DNA of 64,000 bases from Saprospiraceae bacterium (GTDB taxonomy: Bacteria > Bacteroidota > Bacteroidia > Chitinophagales > Saprospiraceae), in the NCBI GenBank assembly GCA_022448945.1, contig JAKVCV010000011.1, positions 330,508 through 394,507 of the forward strand. Reading direction: 5' to 3'. Every line of letters begins with the position of its first letter. The stretch's first letter is position 1. Below the pieces are notes generated by a model, which did not search any database, was not told where the DNA came from, and worked only from the letters and a program-made list of their open reading frames with translations. The translations under genes and the position numbers were made by a program. Shown here piece by piece: positions 37,204 through 45,381 of this stretch.

Positions 37204-37527
37204 TTATTTGTTAAATAAGTTTTTAAATTTTAGCTTAAAATCACGTATTTTGCTTTGTACTTCTACAGCAAATTTAATTTGATCATTATTTTTGGACTGA
37301 ATGTCTTTATCTTTTGCATCATCGTTGTCACTATTTAGATTGTTACCACTGTTTTTGACCATTGATAACCTTTGCTCACATTGGCTAATAGTAGCCATCA
37401 TACTATCTATTTGTTGTTGCTCAATTGCATCAATTGTACCATCTTGGCTGTATAGTTTTTTTATTTTTTCAAGCTCTTTTTTGAGGAGAACCACATTTGC
37501 TTTTATCTTTTCTATTTTACTACTCAT
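37204..37527 (-). CDS. Small helical protein upstream of the acidic helical protein
   Basis: 107-aa protein, no signal peptide, no family recognised. The first half is a helical hairpin (MSSKIEKIKANVVLLKKELE, then YSQDGTIDAIEQQQI) whose turn SQDGTIDAIE resembles half an EF-hand loop. A Asn/Asp-rich linker follows and then a basic helix (VQSKIRDFKLKFKNLF). It is separated by only 7 bp from the next gene, so it is probably a partner, chaperone or second component of that protein. Very poor in Cys (one residue). Confidence 0.6.
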   Translation of the reverse strand: MSSKIEKIKANVVLLKKELEKIKKLYSQDGTIDAIEQQQIDSMMATISQCEQRLSMVKNSGNNLNSDNDDAKDKDIQSKNNDQIKFAVEVQSKIRDFKLKFKNLFNK

Positions 37528-37611
37528 TTTATTTAATTTTTAAGGCTTTAGCAAATTTTTCTATTGCCATTTTTTGTTTTAATTCTATCTTATATAAAAA
37601 TGAAAAAAAGT

Positions 37612-39705
37612 TTAATCAATAATTATAAATTGCTCTGTTTTAGTACCCTCTGCTGAACTTAAGTTCAAAAAATAGACTCCCCCACTCAAATTATCAACAT
37701 CAATATTTATGCTGTTTTGTTCATCATAATTTTTTGAACCAAGATCTTTAACAGTTTGTCCTAGTGAATTCAAAATGCTTATTTTTAAATCTTCTGATTC
37801 TTTTAAAGTAAAATCTACTATCATTGAGTTTTTGACAGGATTTGGTTTAATGTTTAATGTAGTAATCTGCTCTATTTTCTGAACAGGAACTATACTGGAA
37901 ACATTTATATTATCTATATATAGCGCATTTGCACTAGATACTTTCCCCATTTGAAACTTGATAGCTAATTTCCATATATTATCATAAGCAACACCTAAAT
38001 CAATAGAAACAGATGCCCATTCGCTTGCATCAGCAGGATAATAAGTAGTAGAGGAAACAGCATAATTAACAGTTGTAAGATAATTATTATTAGATGGGTC
38101 TGCTTTATAGCCTGATCGACTCCATAGGGTATCCCAGGTTGCGCCACAATCCTTAGAAGCAAATATAAATAAAAACCCATCTCCATAGTTTGCTGTTTCT
38201 TCTGCATGAGCATAATCAAAAGTAAGTGTATTGTTTATTCGATTGTGAAGATTTAAATTGTCAAAAATAACTTCCGCGGCTAAAGGCGTGCTAAAGTTAG
38301 TATATGGCCAAGCTTCATCTTTAAAGTTTGCTTGGATGCATTGTGTTAAATCATGAGTGGTTCCATTATACCCTATAACTCCAAAAAGATCGTAAGAAAT
38401 AGCATATGGATTTACAAAAAGTGCCCCAGGTAAGGTTTGTGAATATTCAAATGTATTCGAATTGCCCAAATTTGGGGTTTCAAAATCTTCTTGAAGCGTC
38501 TGTAGTGTAGGCGATGCAGTAAGAGAGACTACTGTGCCACTCATTTGTAGATTATTGGATGGAATATAGTCTGCGGATGATCCATTGATCTCGACAATAT
38601 CATATTTTACTTGATTTACACCAGCAGGCAGACCAACAGTAGGGAAGGTAATTGTTGTTCCTGCTCCATTTGCTAAGTTTAGGTTGTTGACCGTTGTGGT
38701 TACTGGTGTCCCGAGGTTGACAGTATATTGAGCTTCGATAGAAGTTATAGTATTGTTTGTTGCATTTTCAGCATAAAATGAAGGTGTAAAACTTGAACCA
38801 TTTCCACAATAATCAGATGAAGACCCAAAGTAACCAGTAGATGTTGCCATGTCTAGTGCATTAGTGGGGGTGTTAAAGGTCAGCGCAGCATAATCTGCAG
38901 TTTCTATCTCTCCGGTTCCGCCGGCTACAGAACGTTTAACAAATACTGCTACATGAGCATCGGGGATGTTTAATGTAACACCATTATAATCATTAGGCAT
39001 GACATAACTATATGAATTTGAATATAGCGTTCCAGAACTTACATTTGAAATGATATCGCCATCATCGGGTGTTAGGCTATGTCTTAACATATGCATATGG
39101 TTATAATCTCCATTTGGTAAAATCTGGTTTGGATTCCATGTTGCTCCTCCGGATTGTGGCCCAGGAATGTTATCCTGTAGAAGAATTACATGTATTTTAT
39201 TTTGATTTCCCGTTCCAGTGGATGTATAGTAGGCTTCAACATTGACTGTTGCAACGCGTGCGCCCAAATCTAGATTTGCTGTAGCTCCTACATTAACAGG
39301 TGAAGATTCTGCAAGAATAGTATTTGCATGTCCAATCCAAGCAGATCGGCTATTCATAACAGAGCCATTAAAGCTGCGTCGATTTATGCATCCGGTAGGG
39401 TATCCAGAGACATTAAATAAACTGCCTACATAGTCACCCCAGACCGTCCTAAAGTCTGTTCCAGCTCCATTGGGGCTCGCGAAGCTTCCTTCGTGTATGT
39501 TTGCAACGACAACTCTTCCAGGGTTAGCATCTAATAATTGTTGGGCTTTTAAATGCCCATCAGGACAATATCCACAACCTATTCCTGTCAATTCTTCAAG
39601 AATAACATTTTTGTTAGCTGGAGTCGTTGAGACTATTGATTGCGCATAGTTCATTTGTAAGGCTAAAGCTGTAATTAAGAGCGTAAATATTGGTCGTAGT
39701 TTCAT
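37612..39705 (-). CDS. Omp28-like secreted protein with thioredoxin-fold region and T9SS type A sorting domain
   Basis: 697-aa protein. A signal peptide (MKLRPIFTLLITALALQMNY) is followed by an Omp28-like/thioredoxin-like domain with VILEELTGIGCGYCPDGHLK (Cys44-x-x-Cys47) and a cis-Pro-like SGYPTGCINRR. The middle has beta-sandwich parts, including one starting ETPNLGNSNTFEYSQ with a GDGFLFIFASKDCGATW strand, as in choice-of-anchor domains. The C-terminus (IKPNPVKNSMIVDFTLKESE, LGQTVKDLG, SGGVYFLNLSS) is a type A sorting domain, so export through SprA is expected. A redox role for the CxxC is possible, unproven. Confidence 0.88.
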   Translation of the reverse strand: MKLRPIFTLLITALALQMNYAQSIVSTTPANKNVILEELTGIGCGYCPDGHLKAQQLLDANPGRVVVANIHEGSFASPNGAGTDFRTVWGDYVGSLFNVSGYPTGCINRRSFNGSVMNSRSAWIGHANTILAESSPVNVGATANLDLGARVATVNVEAYYTSTGTGNQNKIHVILLQDNIPGPQSGGATWNPNQILPNGDYNHMHMLRHSLTPDDGDIISNVSSGTLYSNSYSYVMPNDYNGVTLNIPDAHVAVFVKRSVAGGTGEIETADYAALTFNTPTNALDMATSTGYFGSSSDYCGNGSSFTPSFYAENATNNTITSIEAQYTVNLGTPVTTTVNNLNLANGAGTTITFPTVGLPAGVNQVKYDIVEINGSSADYIPSNNLQMSGTVVSLTASPTLQTLQEDFETPNLGNSNTFEYSQTLPGALFVNPYAISYDLFGVIGYNGTTHDLTQCIQANFKDEAWPYTNFSTPLAAEVIFDNLNLHNRINNTLTFDYAHAEETANYGDGFLFIFASKDCGATWDTLWSRSGYKADPSNNNYLTTVNYAVSSTTYYPADASEWASVSIDLGVAYDNIWKLAIKFQMGKVSSANALYIDNINVSSIVPVQKIEQITTLNIKPNPVKNSMIVDFTLKESEDLKISILNSLGQTVKDLGSKNYDEQNSINIDVDNLSGGVYFLNLSSAEGTKTEQFIIID

Positions 39706-40044
39706 AAAACTTGATTTTGTTTATTTAGTAATTGACAGTGTTTTGCATTTAAGAATCAGATTCAAAATACCTGGAATAATCTTAATAATGTCTCACGCCA
39801 TTTTTAAAAATGTTGTTCAAGATACATAATTATAATTAACATTAAAAATTTGACAGTTTACACTTTATTAAGTTTTTGCCGTAAAAAGGGAATTAATGCC
39901 TAATTTTTTAACATATAAGTGAATTTTTTACCTAAATTCGCAATTCTTTAATTATGATTTTTTTTGTTATTAACAAAACGACAAAAATTTAATTTTACAT
40001 ATTACAATTTATTTAAGTTTATTTCATCTACAAAAATTACAAAA
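39706..40044. other. Divergent intergenic region between two T9SS cargo genes
   Basis: 339 bp, A+T-rich, between the divergent starts of the Omp28-like and SprB-repeat genes, so it should hold both promoters. On the plus strand TAAATTCG at 39933-39940 is one base off TAnnTTTG and would give a leader of about 100 bases. The minus-strand box is not clear. A frame open upstream of 40045 gives 27 extra residues that I do not regard as coding. Confidence 0.4.
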
Positions 40045-42678
40045 ATGTTAAAACTACAACAACTTTTATTATCAATGCTCCTAATTGTTGCCACTTCACA
40101 GATGGCAACGGCTCAGGTCTTTTTTACTGAAGATTTTGAAGGAACAATGCAGGCTGCTCCACTTGACATTCCTGCTGGTTGGACCGAAACAGGAAACTCT
40201 ACTGATGGTTACTGGAGTACAGGAACAAACTTGGATGCTACTTCTGCGTATGTAGCTTTCCCTGCACCAACTAATGGATCTACGAATTTTGCTTATTCTA
40301 ATGATGATGCATGTAATTGTACTAAAGATGCAGATCGTCTTATTTTACCTGCACAAAATTTTAGTGGCATGGTGGGGGTGAATCTAACATTTGATTATGT
40401 TATTTATAATGCACTTGATGTTTTAACCGTTGAAGTAAGTACTAATTCGGGAACTTCATGGACTGTTGTCAATACTCCTGCAGTTTCTGCTTCTTGGACA
40501 AATGATTATGTTGTTAGTCTTACTGCTTATGCTGGACAGTCAAATGTATGGGTTTCTTTTAAATACAATGATGGTAATACATGGGCTTATGCAGTTGCTG
40601 TTGATTCTATACGTTTGGAACAATTAGCTTCCACCGATGATCTTGGTGTCACCTCTGTATCTGAGTATACTATGATGCCTTTAGCGGAATTTACAGGCAC
40701 GAATTATAGCGTTACTGTTGAAAATAATGGTTTAGCTGCTTTATCTGATGTTGTTGTACAGACTGACTTGTTTCTTTTGTCCAACATGTCTATGCCAGTA
40801 CAATCTGTAACCAGTTCAAGTCAAAGTGTAGCCAATGGCGCCACTTTAAATTTCAATAATGGCACTGCTATGCCTACTGTTGCTGGTGATTATTTGATAA
40901 GACATATAGTTTCTTCTGCGTCTATTTCGGATAATAATTCAAGTAATGACACTGCATTTCAATACATGAACATTGATGCTACTTTTGCAAGAGATAATAA
41001 CATTCAGACAGGATCGTTGGGTATTGGTGCTGGTGCTGGTCAAAATGCTTTTCTTGGCCAGAATTTCACTTATACAAATTCTGCATATCTAGATAGTGTA
41101 TTTGTGTTTATCGGGAATGGCCCATCTGGGAACACCATGGTAGGGCAGCCTGTTAGTGTTGCTGTCTTTTCTACTAGCAGTAGTACCCCTAGTACAATAA
41201 TTGGCTCTACAGATACGGTAACTGTTACAACTTCTGGCCCACATTGGGTTTCATTGCCTATTAATGGAGGCTTGACATTGTCGGCTGGTGAATATTATTT
41301 TGGTGCTGTAGAGTCAGATTCTAATCTAACAATCGGCACAGCTACCAGTGTTTTTACTGCCGGGAAAGGATGGGTAACATGGAATGGTAATCCTAATGGT
41401 GCTGGTGTATGGTCAAATAGTGAAGATTTTAATTTTAATGTTGCATATATGATAAGGACTCATAGTGGTTATCAATGTCCTACAATTGCAAATACTTCGT
41501 CTACTACAAATGCTTCCTGTGGGAATGCCGATGGCTCTGCTACAGTAACGGCATCTGGAGGTACGGGACCTTATACATATTCCTGGGATGCTGCAGCGGG
41601 TAATCAGGCTACGGCTACGGCTACAGGTTTGGCTTTAGGCTCTTATGTCGTTGTGATTACTGATTCATTGGGTTGTTCAAATTCAGATACTATATCAGTT
41701 GCCAATGCTAACACACCATCATTAACAGTTGCTGTAACTTCTTCTTATAATGGAGCTGACATTAGTTGTGATTCAAGTTCCAACGGTGAAGCTACAGCTA
41801 CAGGGTCAGGGGGAACAGGATCGCTTACTTATCTATGGGATCCAGCTGCAGGTAGCCAGGCTACGGCTATTGCTACTGGTCTTATTGCTGGCACTTACTC
41901 TGTAACTGTTACAGATTCTGTCAGTTGTTTTACAGTTGAATCAGTTACTGTTAATGCTCCACCTGCTATAGTTGTAATTCCGGATTCTATTGCTAATGTT
42001 TCTTGTAATGGAGCTGACGATGGCTTTATATTCGTTACAGCGATTGGTGGCACTGGGGCATTTACATATAATTGGTCAAATGGTGCTACAACTGATGATG
42101 TAACTGGACTTGTTCCAGGTGTATACAGTGGCACACTCACTGATGCTAATGGTTGTACTCTAATATCGCCTTCACTACCTATTACTGAGCCGGCTGTTTT
42201 AGTGTCTTCAATTGTTGATAATGGCAATGGTTCTGCAACGGCTTCTGCTACTGGAGGAACAGCCCCTTATACATATGCCTGGGATTCTGCAGCTGGCAAT
42301 CAAACTGCCGCTACTGCTACAGGGTTAGTCAATAATACCTATTCATGCACTATAACTGATGCTAATGGTTGTACTTCTGATACTTCTGTTACAATTACAG
42401 GCGTAGGTTTTAGCAGCGTTGAAGGACTTTCCTTACTTAACATGTACCCTAATCCTGCAGATGCTTCTTTAATTGTTGACATACAACTCGAAGACCCTCA
42501 GAATGTAATTATTAGGGTAATGAATATTACGGGACAAGTTCTTATCGAATCCAATATTGGTGCTGTAGAAAACAAACGCACGGAGATAGAGCTTTATAAT
42601 CTTTCTAATGGTATTTATACAGTACAGTTTGTTATTGGCAATGAAACTACTTCAAGAAAACTAATTGTCAATCGATAA
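40045..42678 (+). CDS. Secreted protein with jelly-roll domain, SprB repeats and T9SS type A sorting domain
   Basis: 877-aa surface protein. The start at 40045 (MLKLQQLLLSMLLIVATSQM) gives a clean signal peptide. Residues about 25-190 form a choice-of-anchor-type beta-sandwich (FFTEDFEGTMQA, VNLTFDYVIYN). Residues about 470-790 hold four SprB-type repeats, each with SCNGxxDGSAT-like openings, GGTGPYTYSW strands and TGLxxGTYxVTVTD endings. The C-terminus (LNMYPNPADASLIVDIQLED, NGIYTVQFVIGNE, KLIVNR) is a type A sorting signal for T9SS. A role in adhesion or surface structure is likely from SprB kinship. A terminator follows at 42696. Confidence 0.9.
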   Translation: MLKLQQLLLSMLLIVATSQMATAQVFFTEDFEGTMQAAPLDIPAGWTETGNSTDGYWSTGTNLDATSAYVAFPAPTNGSTNFAYSNDDACNCTKDADRLILPAQNFSGMVGVNLTFDYVIYNALDVLTVEVSTNSGTSWTVVNTPAVSASWTNDYVVSLTAYAGQSNVWVSFKYNDGNTWAYAVAVDSIRLEQLASTDDLGVTSVSEYTMMPLAEFTGTNYSVTVENNGLAALSDVVVQTDLFLLSNMSMPVQSVTSSSQSVANGATLNFNNGTAMPTVAGDYLIRHIVSSASISDNNSSNDTAFQYMNIDATFARDNNIQTGSLGIGAGAGQNAFLGQNFTYTNSAYLDSVFVFIGNGPSGNTMVGQPVSVAVFSTSSSTPSTIIGSTDTVTVTTSGPHWVSLPINGGLTLSAGEYYFGAVESDSNLTIGTATSVFTAGKGWVTWNGNPNGAGVWSNSEDFNFNVAYMIRTHSGYQCPTIANTSSTTNASCGNADGSATVTASGGTGPYTYSWDAAAGNQATATATGLALGSYVVVITDSLGCSNSDTISVANANTPSLTVAVTSSYNGADISCDSSSNGEATATGSGGTGSLTYLWDPAAGSQATAIATGLIAGTYSVTVTDSVSCFTVESVTVNAPPAIVVIPDSIANVSCNGADDGFIFVTAIGGTGAFTYNWSNGATTDDVTGLVPGVYSGTLTDANGCTLISPSLPITEPAVLVSSIVDNGNGSATASATGGTAPYTYAWDSAAGNQTAATATGLVNNTYSCTITDANGCTSDTSVTITGVGFSSVEGLSLLNMYPNPADASLIVDIQLEDPQNVIIRVMNITGQVLIESNIGAVENKRTEIELYNLSNGIYTVQFVIGNETTSRKLIVNR

Positions 42679-42695
42679 TAATTGATTTCAAATCT

Positions 42696-42737
42696 AAAAA
42701 AAGGGGAGGCATTAAAAAATAATGACCTCCCTTTTTT
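42696..42737. terminator. Bidirectional intrinsic terminator
   Basis: GGGAGG (42704-42709) and CCTCCC (42726-42731) form a stem flanked by a run of A on the left and six T on the right, so it works on both strands. It sits between the stops of the SprB-repeat gene and the sulfotransferase gene. Confidence 0.8.
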
Positions 42738-42762
42738 CTTAAATAAAGCGGAACAGAAAAGC

Positions 42763-43878
42763 TTACTTTTTCCCAAATAATCTATTTAGGAATCCCTTTT
42801 TCTTATTATCAGTTATAATAATTTCTTTCACAAATTCTTCTCTGAATTCCATTGGCCTGTAGTATTCTTGCGCTAGGTGTTTCTTATGTTTGAAATGGTT
42901 GTCTATTGTTTTTGCTATTTCACATGTTAGATCTAAAGGGTCAATATTTGCTGATATTGATTTAATAGATTCATAGAAATCAGTTTTGGGGAAATGCTCA
43001 GATACCGCTTTAACAAAACTATCATTCCATAACTCAGTATAAGTTTTACCATCCCGAATATTCCTTTTTTTGAGCAAGAAAAAGGTCATGTCTCTAAAAA
43101 ATTTGAGATTTTGCTGGATATATTTTTTGTTTTCCATGCAAAATTCAAACAAACAGGTCTGTGCAGCATACGGGATTACATGGCTGTATTTATCTTTGTT
43201 AAAAATAAATTCAGATTTCTTTAAATCTGATTTTATTTGCTGGAACTTATCTAGACCATATTGGTATAATTCCCAATCAAGGGCGTTTTTTTCCAGTATC
43301 AAGTTCTTGATATCTTCACTTATTTCTTCGACCGAAGGCCTACGAAAAGTCATTCGTTTAACATCTATTTTTTTGTCAAGGGCTATCTTACTCACTTGAG
43401 TGAAATACTGAAGAGAATCTGCAAAATGTTCAAAAATCCCAATGTGAATTGGCAATTCATCAATTCCATTTAAAATGTCATCTAAATCATTTTCTGTAGG
43501 TTGTTTGATGTCATAAAATCTCCTTCCCTTTAAAAAAGTTATTACCCCGTTCTGTGTCTGCCTATTTTTTATATAACTTTCAAACGATTTTGGTTTTTTG
43601 TTGAGTAATTCCATAAAGTTTTTCCTTTCTTTTATAAAATAATACTCAGAAATCAACCGGTCTACAGGATGGCGAAGCATCATAAATATTTTATACTGTC
43701 TATATTTTTCAATGTTTTTTTTAAGAAAAATATCTCCAGCATTGGACAATTTTGATTTTAAAACAATATGGCGATAATGGAAATTTGGTTCAGTTTGCCA
43801 TTCTGTATTTTGAATCGCAGTATTTATTGATGTGCCGCCTGTTTTTGGTATATGGATAAATATAGTGTCTCCTTTCAT
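42763..43878 (-). CDS. Sulfotransferase family protein (Sulfotransfer_2-like)
   Basis: 371-aa enzyme expected to move sulfate from PAPS to a glycan or other acceptor. The 5'-phosphosulfate loop is FIHIPKTGGTS at residues 7-17, and the 3'-phosphate motif is MLRHPVDRLISEYYF near 67-81 (Arg69, Ser77). No signal peptide or membrane segment, so it is probably cytoplasmic. The C-terminal half is less recognisable and ends with a basic tail (KKGFLNRLFGKK). The acceptor is unknown; surface polysaccharide is a reasonable guess given the neighbourhood. It follows the coiled-coil gene by 17 bp on the same strand. Confidence 0.82.
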   Translation of the reverse strand: MKGDTIFIHIPKTGGTSINTAIQNTEWQTEPNFHYRHIVLKSKLSNAGDIFLKKNIEKYRQYKIFMMLRHPVDRLISEYYFIKERKNFMELLNKKPKSFESYIKNRQTQNGVITFLKGRRFYDIKQPTENDLDDILNGIDELPIHIGIFEHFADSLQYFTQVSKIALDKKIDVKRMTFRRPSVEEISEDIKNLILEKNALDWELYQYGLDKFQQIKSDLKKSEFIFNKDKYSHVIPYAAQTCLFEFCMENKKYIQQNLKFFRDMTFFLLKKRNIRDGKTYTELWNDSFVKAVSEHFPKTDFYESIKSISANIDPLDLTCEIAKTIDNHFKHKKHLAQEYYRPMEFREEFVKEIIITDNKKKGFLNRLFGKK

Positions 43879-43895
43879 TTTTTATAGCTATATTC

Positions 43896-44597
43896 TTAAG
43901 TCTTTACAGACTTAAGTCTACTCTTAATGTCTTCTACAACTTTTTCCTGTTCACTAATATCAATTGATGTTTTGTCCTGTTCTTTTTCATTGTTTTTAAT
44001 ATCATCTTCAGCTTTTATTATACTGTTTTCCATCTTTAGAATCGTCGATTTATAATTTTCTATATCCCTGTTTCTTTGAACTTTATCTTTTTCAAGTTTT
44101 TTGAGTAAATCCTCTAGCTCTTTAAGTTCTTTTTCTGCAAGCTTCAGCTCTTCTTCTATCATATTTGCAGACACCTGGTTTGCAAAGGCTTTTAAGATTT
44201 TTTCGGCGGCGGGGTATCTGTCAGAAAACTCTTTAGAGGACAAATAAGAAACCCCTAGGTTGAACCAAACAGAGATAGCTGTTCCTTCTGCTCCTTTTTC
44301 TTCAACTTTTGCAATAATATCTACGGTATTGTCACTCATCCCTTTTATAGTTGCATCATCAGTAGTGTATTCGTTCATTTTGCGTTCGAACTTAGTCTTG
44401 CCTTTATATTTTTTCATAAACTTGGTCCATGCTTTATTTACTTCTTTTCCTGTTGTTCCAGGTAACTCCATAACTAAAGCATTGAAGCTGCCTTTGCTAT
44501 TGGTTTTGGTCTCTTCTTTTATGGTTGATTTAATTTGACCTAAACAGATTGAAGAATAAAACCAAAGTGCAAAAAAAGTAAACATTAAATTTCTCAT
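43896..44597 (-). CDS. Exported protein with C-terminal coiled coil
   Basis: 233-aa protein with a signal peptide (MRNLMFTFFALWFYSSICLG). The first part (residues about 20-150) is a small alpha/beta region with GSFNALVMELPGTTGKEVNK and VDIIAKVEEKGAEGTAISVW. From about 150 to the end it is a long charged coiled coil (EEELKLAEKELKELEDLLKK, SIIKAEDDIKNNEKEQDK). I recognise no family. Upstream lies the 784-bp gap with the inverted repeats. It may be cotranscribed with the sulfotransferase gene. Confidence 0.72.
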   Translation of the reverse strand: MRNLMFTFFALWFYSSICLGQIKSTIKEETKTNSKGSFNALVMELPGTTGKEVNKAWTKFMKKYKGKTKFERKMNEYTTDDATIKGMSDNTVDIIAKVEEKGAEGTAISVWFNLGVSYLSSKEFSDRYPAAEKILKAFANQVSANMIEEELKLAEKELKELEDLLKKLEKDKVQRNRDIENYKSTILKMENSIIKAEDDIKNNEKEQDKTSIDISEQEKVVEDIKSRLKSVKT

Positions 44598-44674
44598 AAT
44601 TTTTTGTTTTTAAATATTAAAAATTTTATGGTTTGAATATTTTTATTTTTGTAGGGGACAGATGGATTATTTAT

Positions 44675-44706
44675 TTCCCAATAGGCATAATTTTGTGTAT
44701 TGGGAA
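44675..44706. repeat. Perfect inverted repeat, 9-bp stem
   Basis: TTCCCAATA at 44675-44683 pairs with TATTGGGAA at 44698-44706 around a 14-base loop. First of three inverted repeats in 183 bp. Confidence 0.85.
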
Positions 44707-44743
44707 TGATTAGGCTTCGTTTTTAATTGGTTGGTAAATTCAA

Positions 44744-44774
44744 TTGTTTTCAAACAAAAGGGATTTGAAAACAA
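44744..44774. repeat. Perfect inverted repeat, 11-bp stem
   Basis: TTGTTTTCAAA at 44744-44754 pairs with TTTGAAAACAA at 44764-44774 around the 9-base loop CAAAAGGGA. Second of the three. Confidence 0.85.
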
Positions 44775-44827
44775 AGCGCATCCAAAATAAGTAAAACTTT
44801 AATGTATAAATGAAGATTAGAGATAAA

Positions 44828-44857
44828 AATCAAATTAATTGTTCGATTAATTTGATT
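44828..44857. repeat. Perfect inverted repeat, 12-bp stem
   Basis: AATCAAATTAAT at 44828-44839 pairs with ATTAATTTGATT at 44846-44857 around the 6-base loop TGTTCG. Third of the three, and the most compact. No T-run follows on either strand, so it is not a simple terminator. Confidence 0.85.
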
Positions 44858-45099
44858 CTGCCAAAGGAAATAAAAATATACATTATTGTAATTGCAAATG
44901 TTTGAGCATTATAATTATTATAATTTCTTTTTTTTAATTTTCAAAACAATAGTTTCTGATTTTTTACACTGAATTGACCTTTTGCATTAATTTCAAGTCT
45001 TCCCCAACCATTTTCAATTCTCTTTCGTTTTCTACCTAGTAAACAAAACCAATACATTCTGTTAATGAAATAGGATGTTTTCAAGATATACTTACAACA

Positions 45100-45265
45100 A
45101 GCTTACTTATTTACTTACTTACTTTGCAGCTTGGGAAGGGATAGGTTTATTATCGAGGTGGTTAGGAACCTCAAATCTGTTCCTGAACTATATAGCCGCA
45201 TACAATTAGAATCCGCTATTTATAGCGAAACAAGGGATTAAAAAGGACAGTTTACTGTCCTTTTT
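45100..45265 (+). ncRNA. Candidate structured non-coding RNA or leader upstream of porZ
   Basis: The region has a higher G+C than the rest of the gap and several nested complementarities: GTTAGGAAC (45161-45169) with GTTCCTGAAC (45179-45188, one bulge); a competing GAGGT (45155-45159) with ACCTC (45168-45172); CGCTA-TTTA-TAGCG (45214-45227) inside AATC/GATT (45210-45239); then an intrinsic terminator at 45240-45265. The boundaries are guesses, as no clear promoter was found at the 5' side. It does not show SRP RNA, tRNA or T-loop signatures. Strand is taken from the terminator's position relative to porZ and is uncertain. Confidence 0.4.
45240..45265 (+). terminator. Intrinsic terminator before porZ
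   Basis: AAAAAGGACAG (45240-45250) and CTGTCCTTTTT (45255-45265) form a perfect 11-bp stem with TTTA loop and a terminal T-run. It can also act on the minus strand. It ends the structured region and precedes the porZ start by about 115 bp. Confidence 0.8.
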
Positions 45266-45329
45266 ATATTTTATTCCCGATTGCACACAATTTAGCCTTA
45301 TATTCTATAGAATCTACAACTACATTTCA

Positions 45330-45337
45330 TAAATTTG
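45330..45337 (+). promoter_or_regulatory. -7 box upstream of porZ
   Basis: TAAATTTG matches TAnnTTTG and lies about 45 bases before the first porZ ATG. No exact TTTG is found at the -33 spacing. It lies beyond the terminator, so porZ could be transcribed independently of the structured region. Confidence 0.4.
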
Positions 45338-45381
45338 AACGTTCTAATAGTAGTTCCGGCAATCTATTTTGGGAATCGTCG

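Larger units (their letters stand above)
44598..45381. other. 784-bp gap with inverted repeats and a structured region
   Basis: No protein gene longer than a few dozen codons is visible here. The left half (44640-44860) has three perfect inverted repeats, and the right half (45100-45265) holds nested hairpins ending in an intrinsic terminator; these are listed separately. The sequence between 44860 and 45080 is very A+T-rich with ATTATAATTATTATAAT at about 44910-44930. A TTAC microsatellite occurs at 45102-45124. The gap separates the minus-strand coiled-coil gene from porZ on the plus strand. Confidence 0.7.

Noticed and set aside
41520..42420. DNA-level tandem repeat in the SprB-repeat gene
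   Set aside because: The repeats are recognisable in the protein, but the DNA copies are too diverged to be an unstable repeat array.
45121..45240. tRNA or small SRP RNA gene in the structured region
   Set aside because: No T-loop (GGTTCGAATCC-like) sequence, no acceptor-stem pairing, and no conserved SRP helix 8 sequence could be found.
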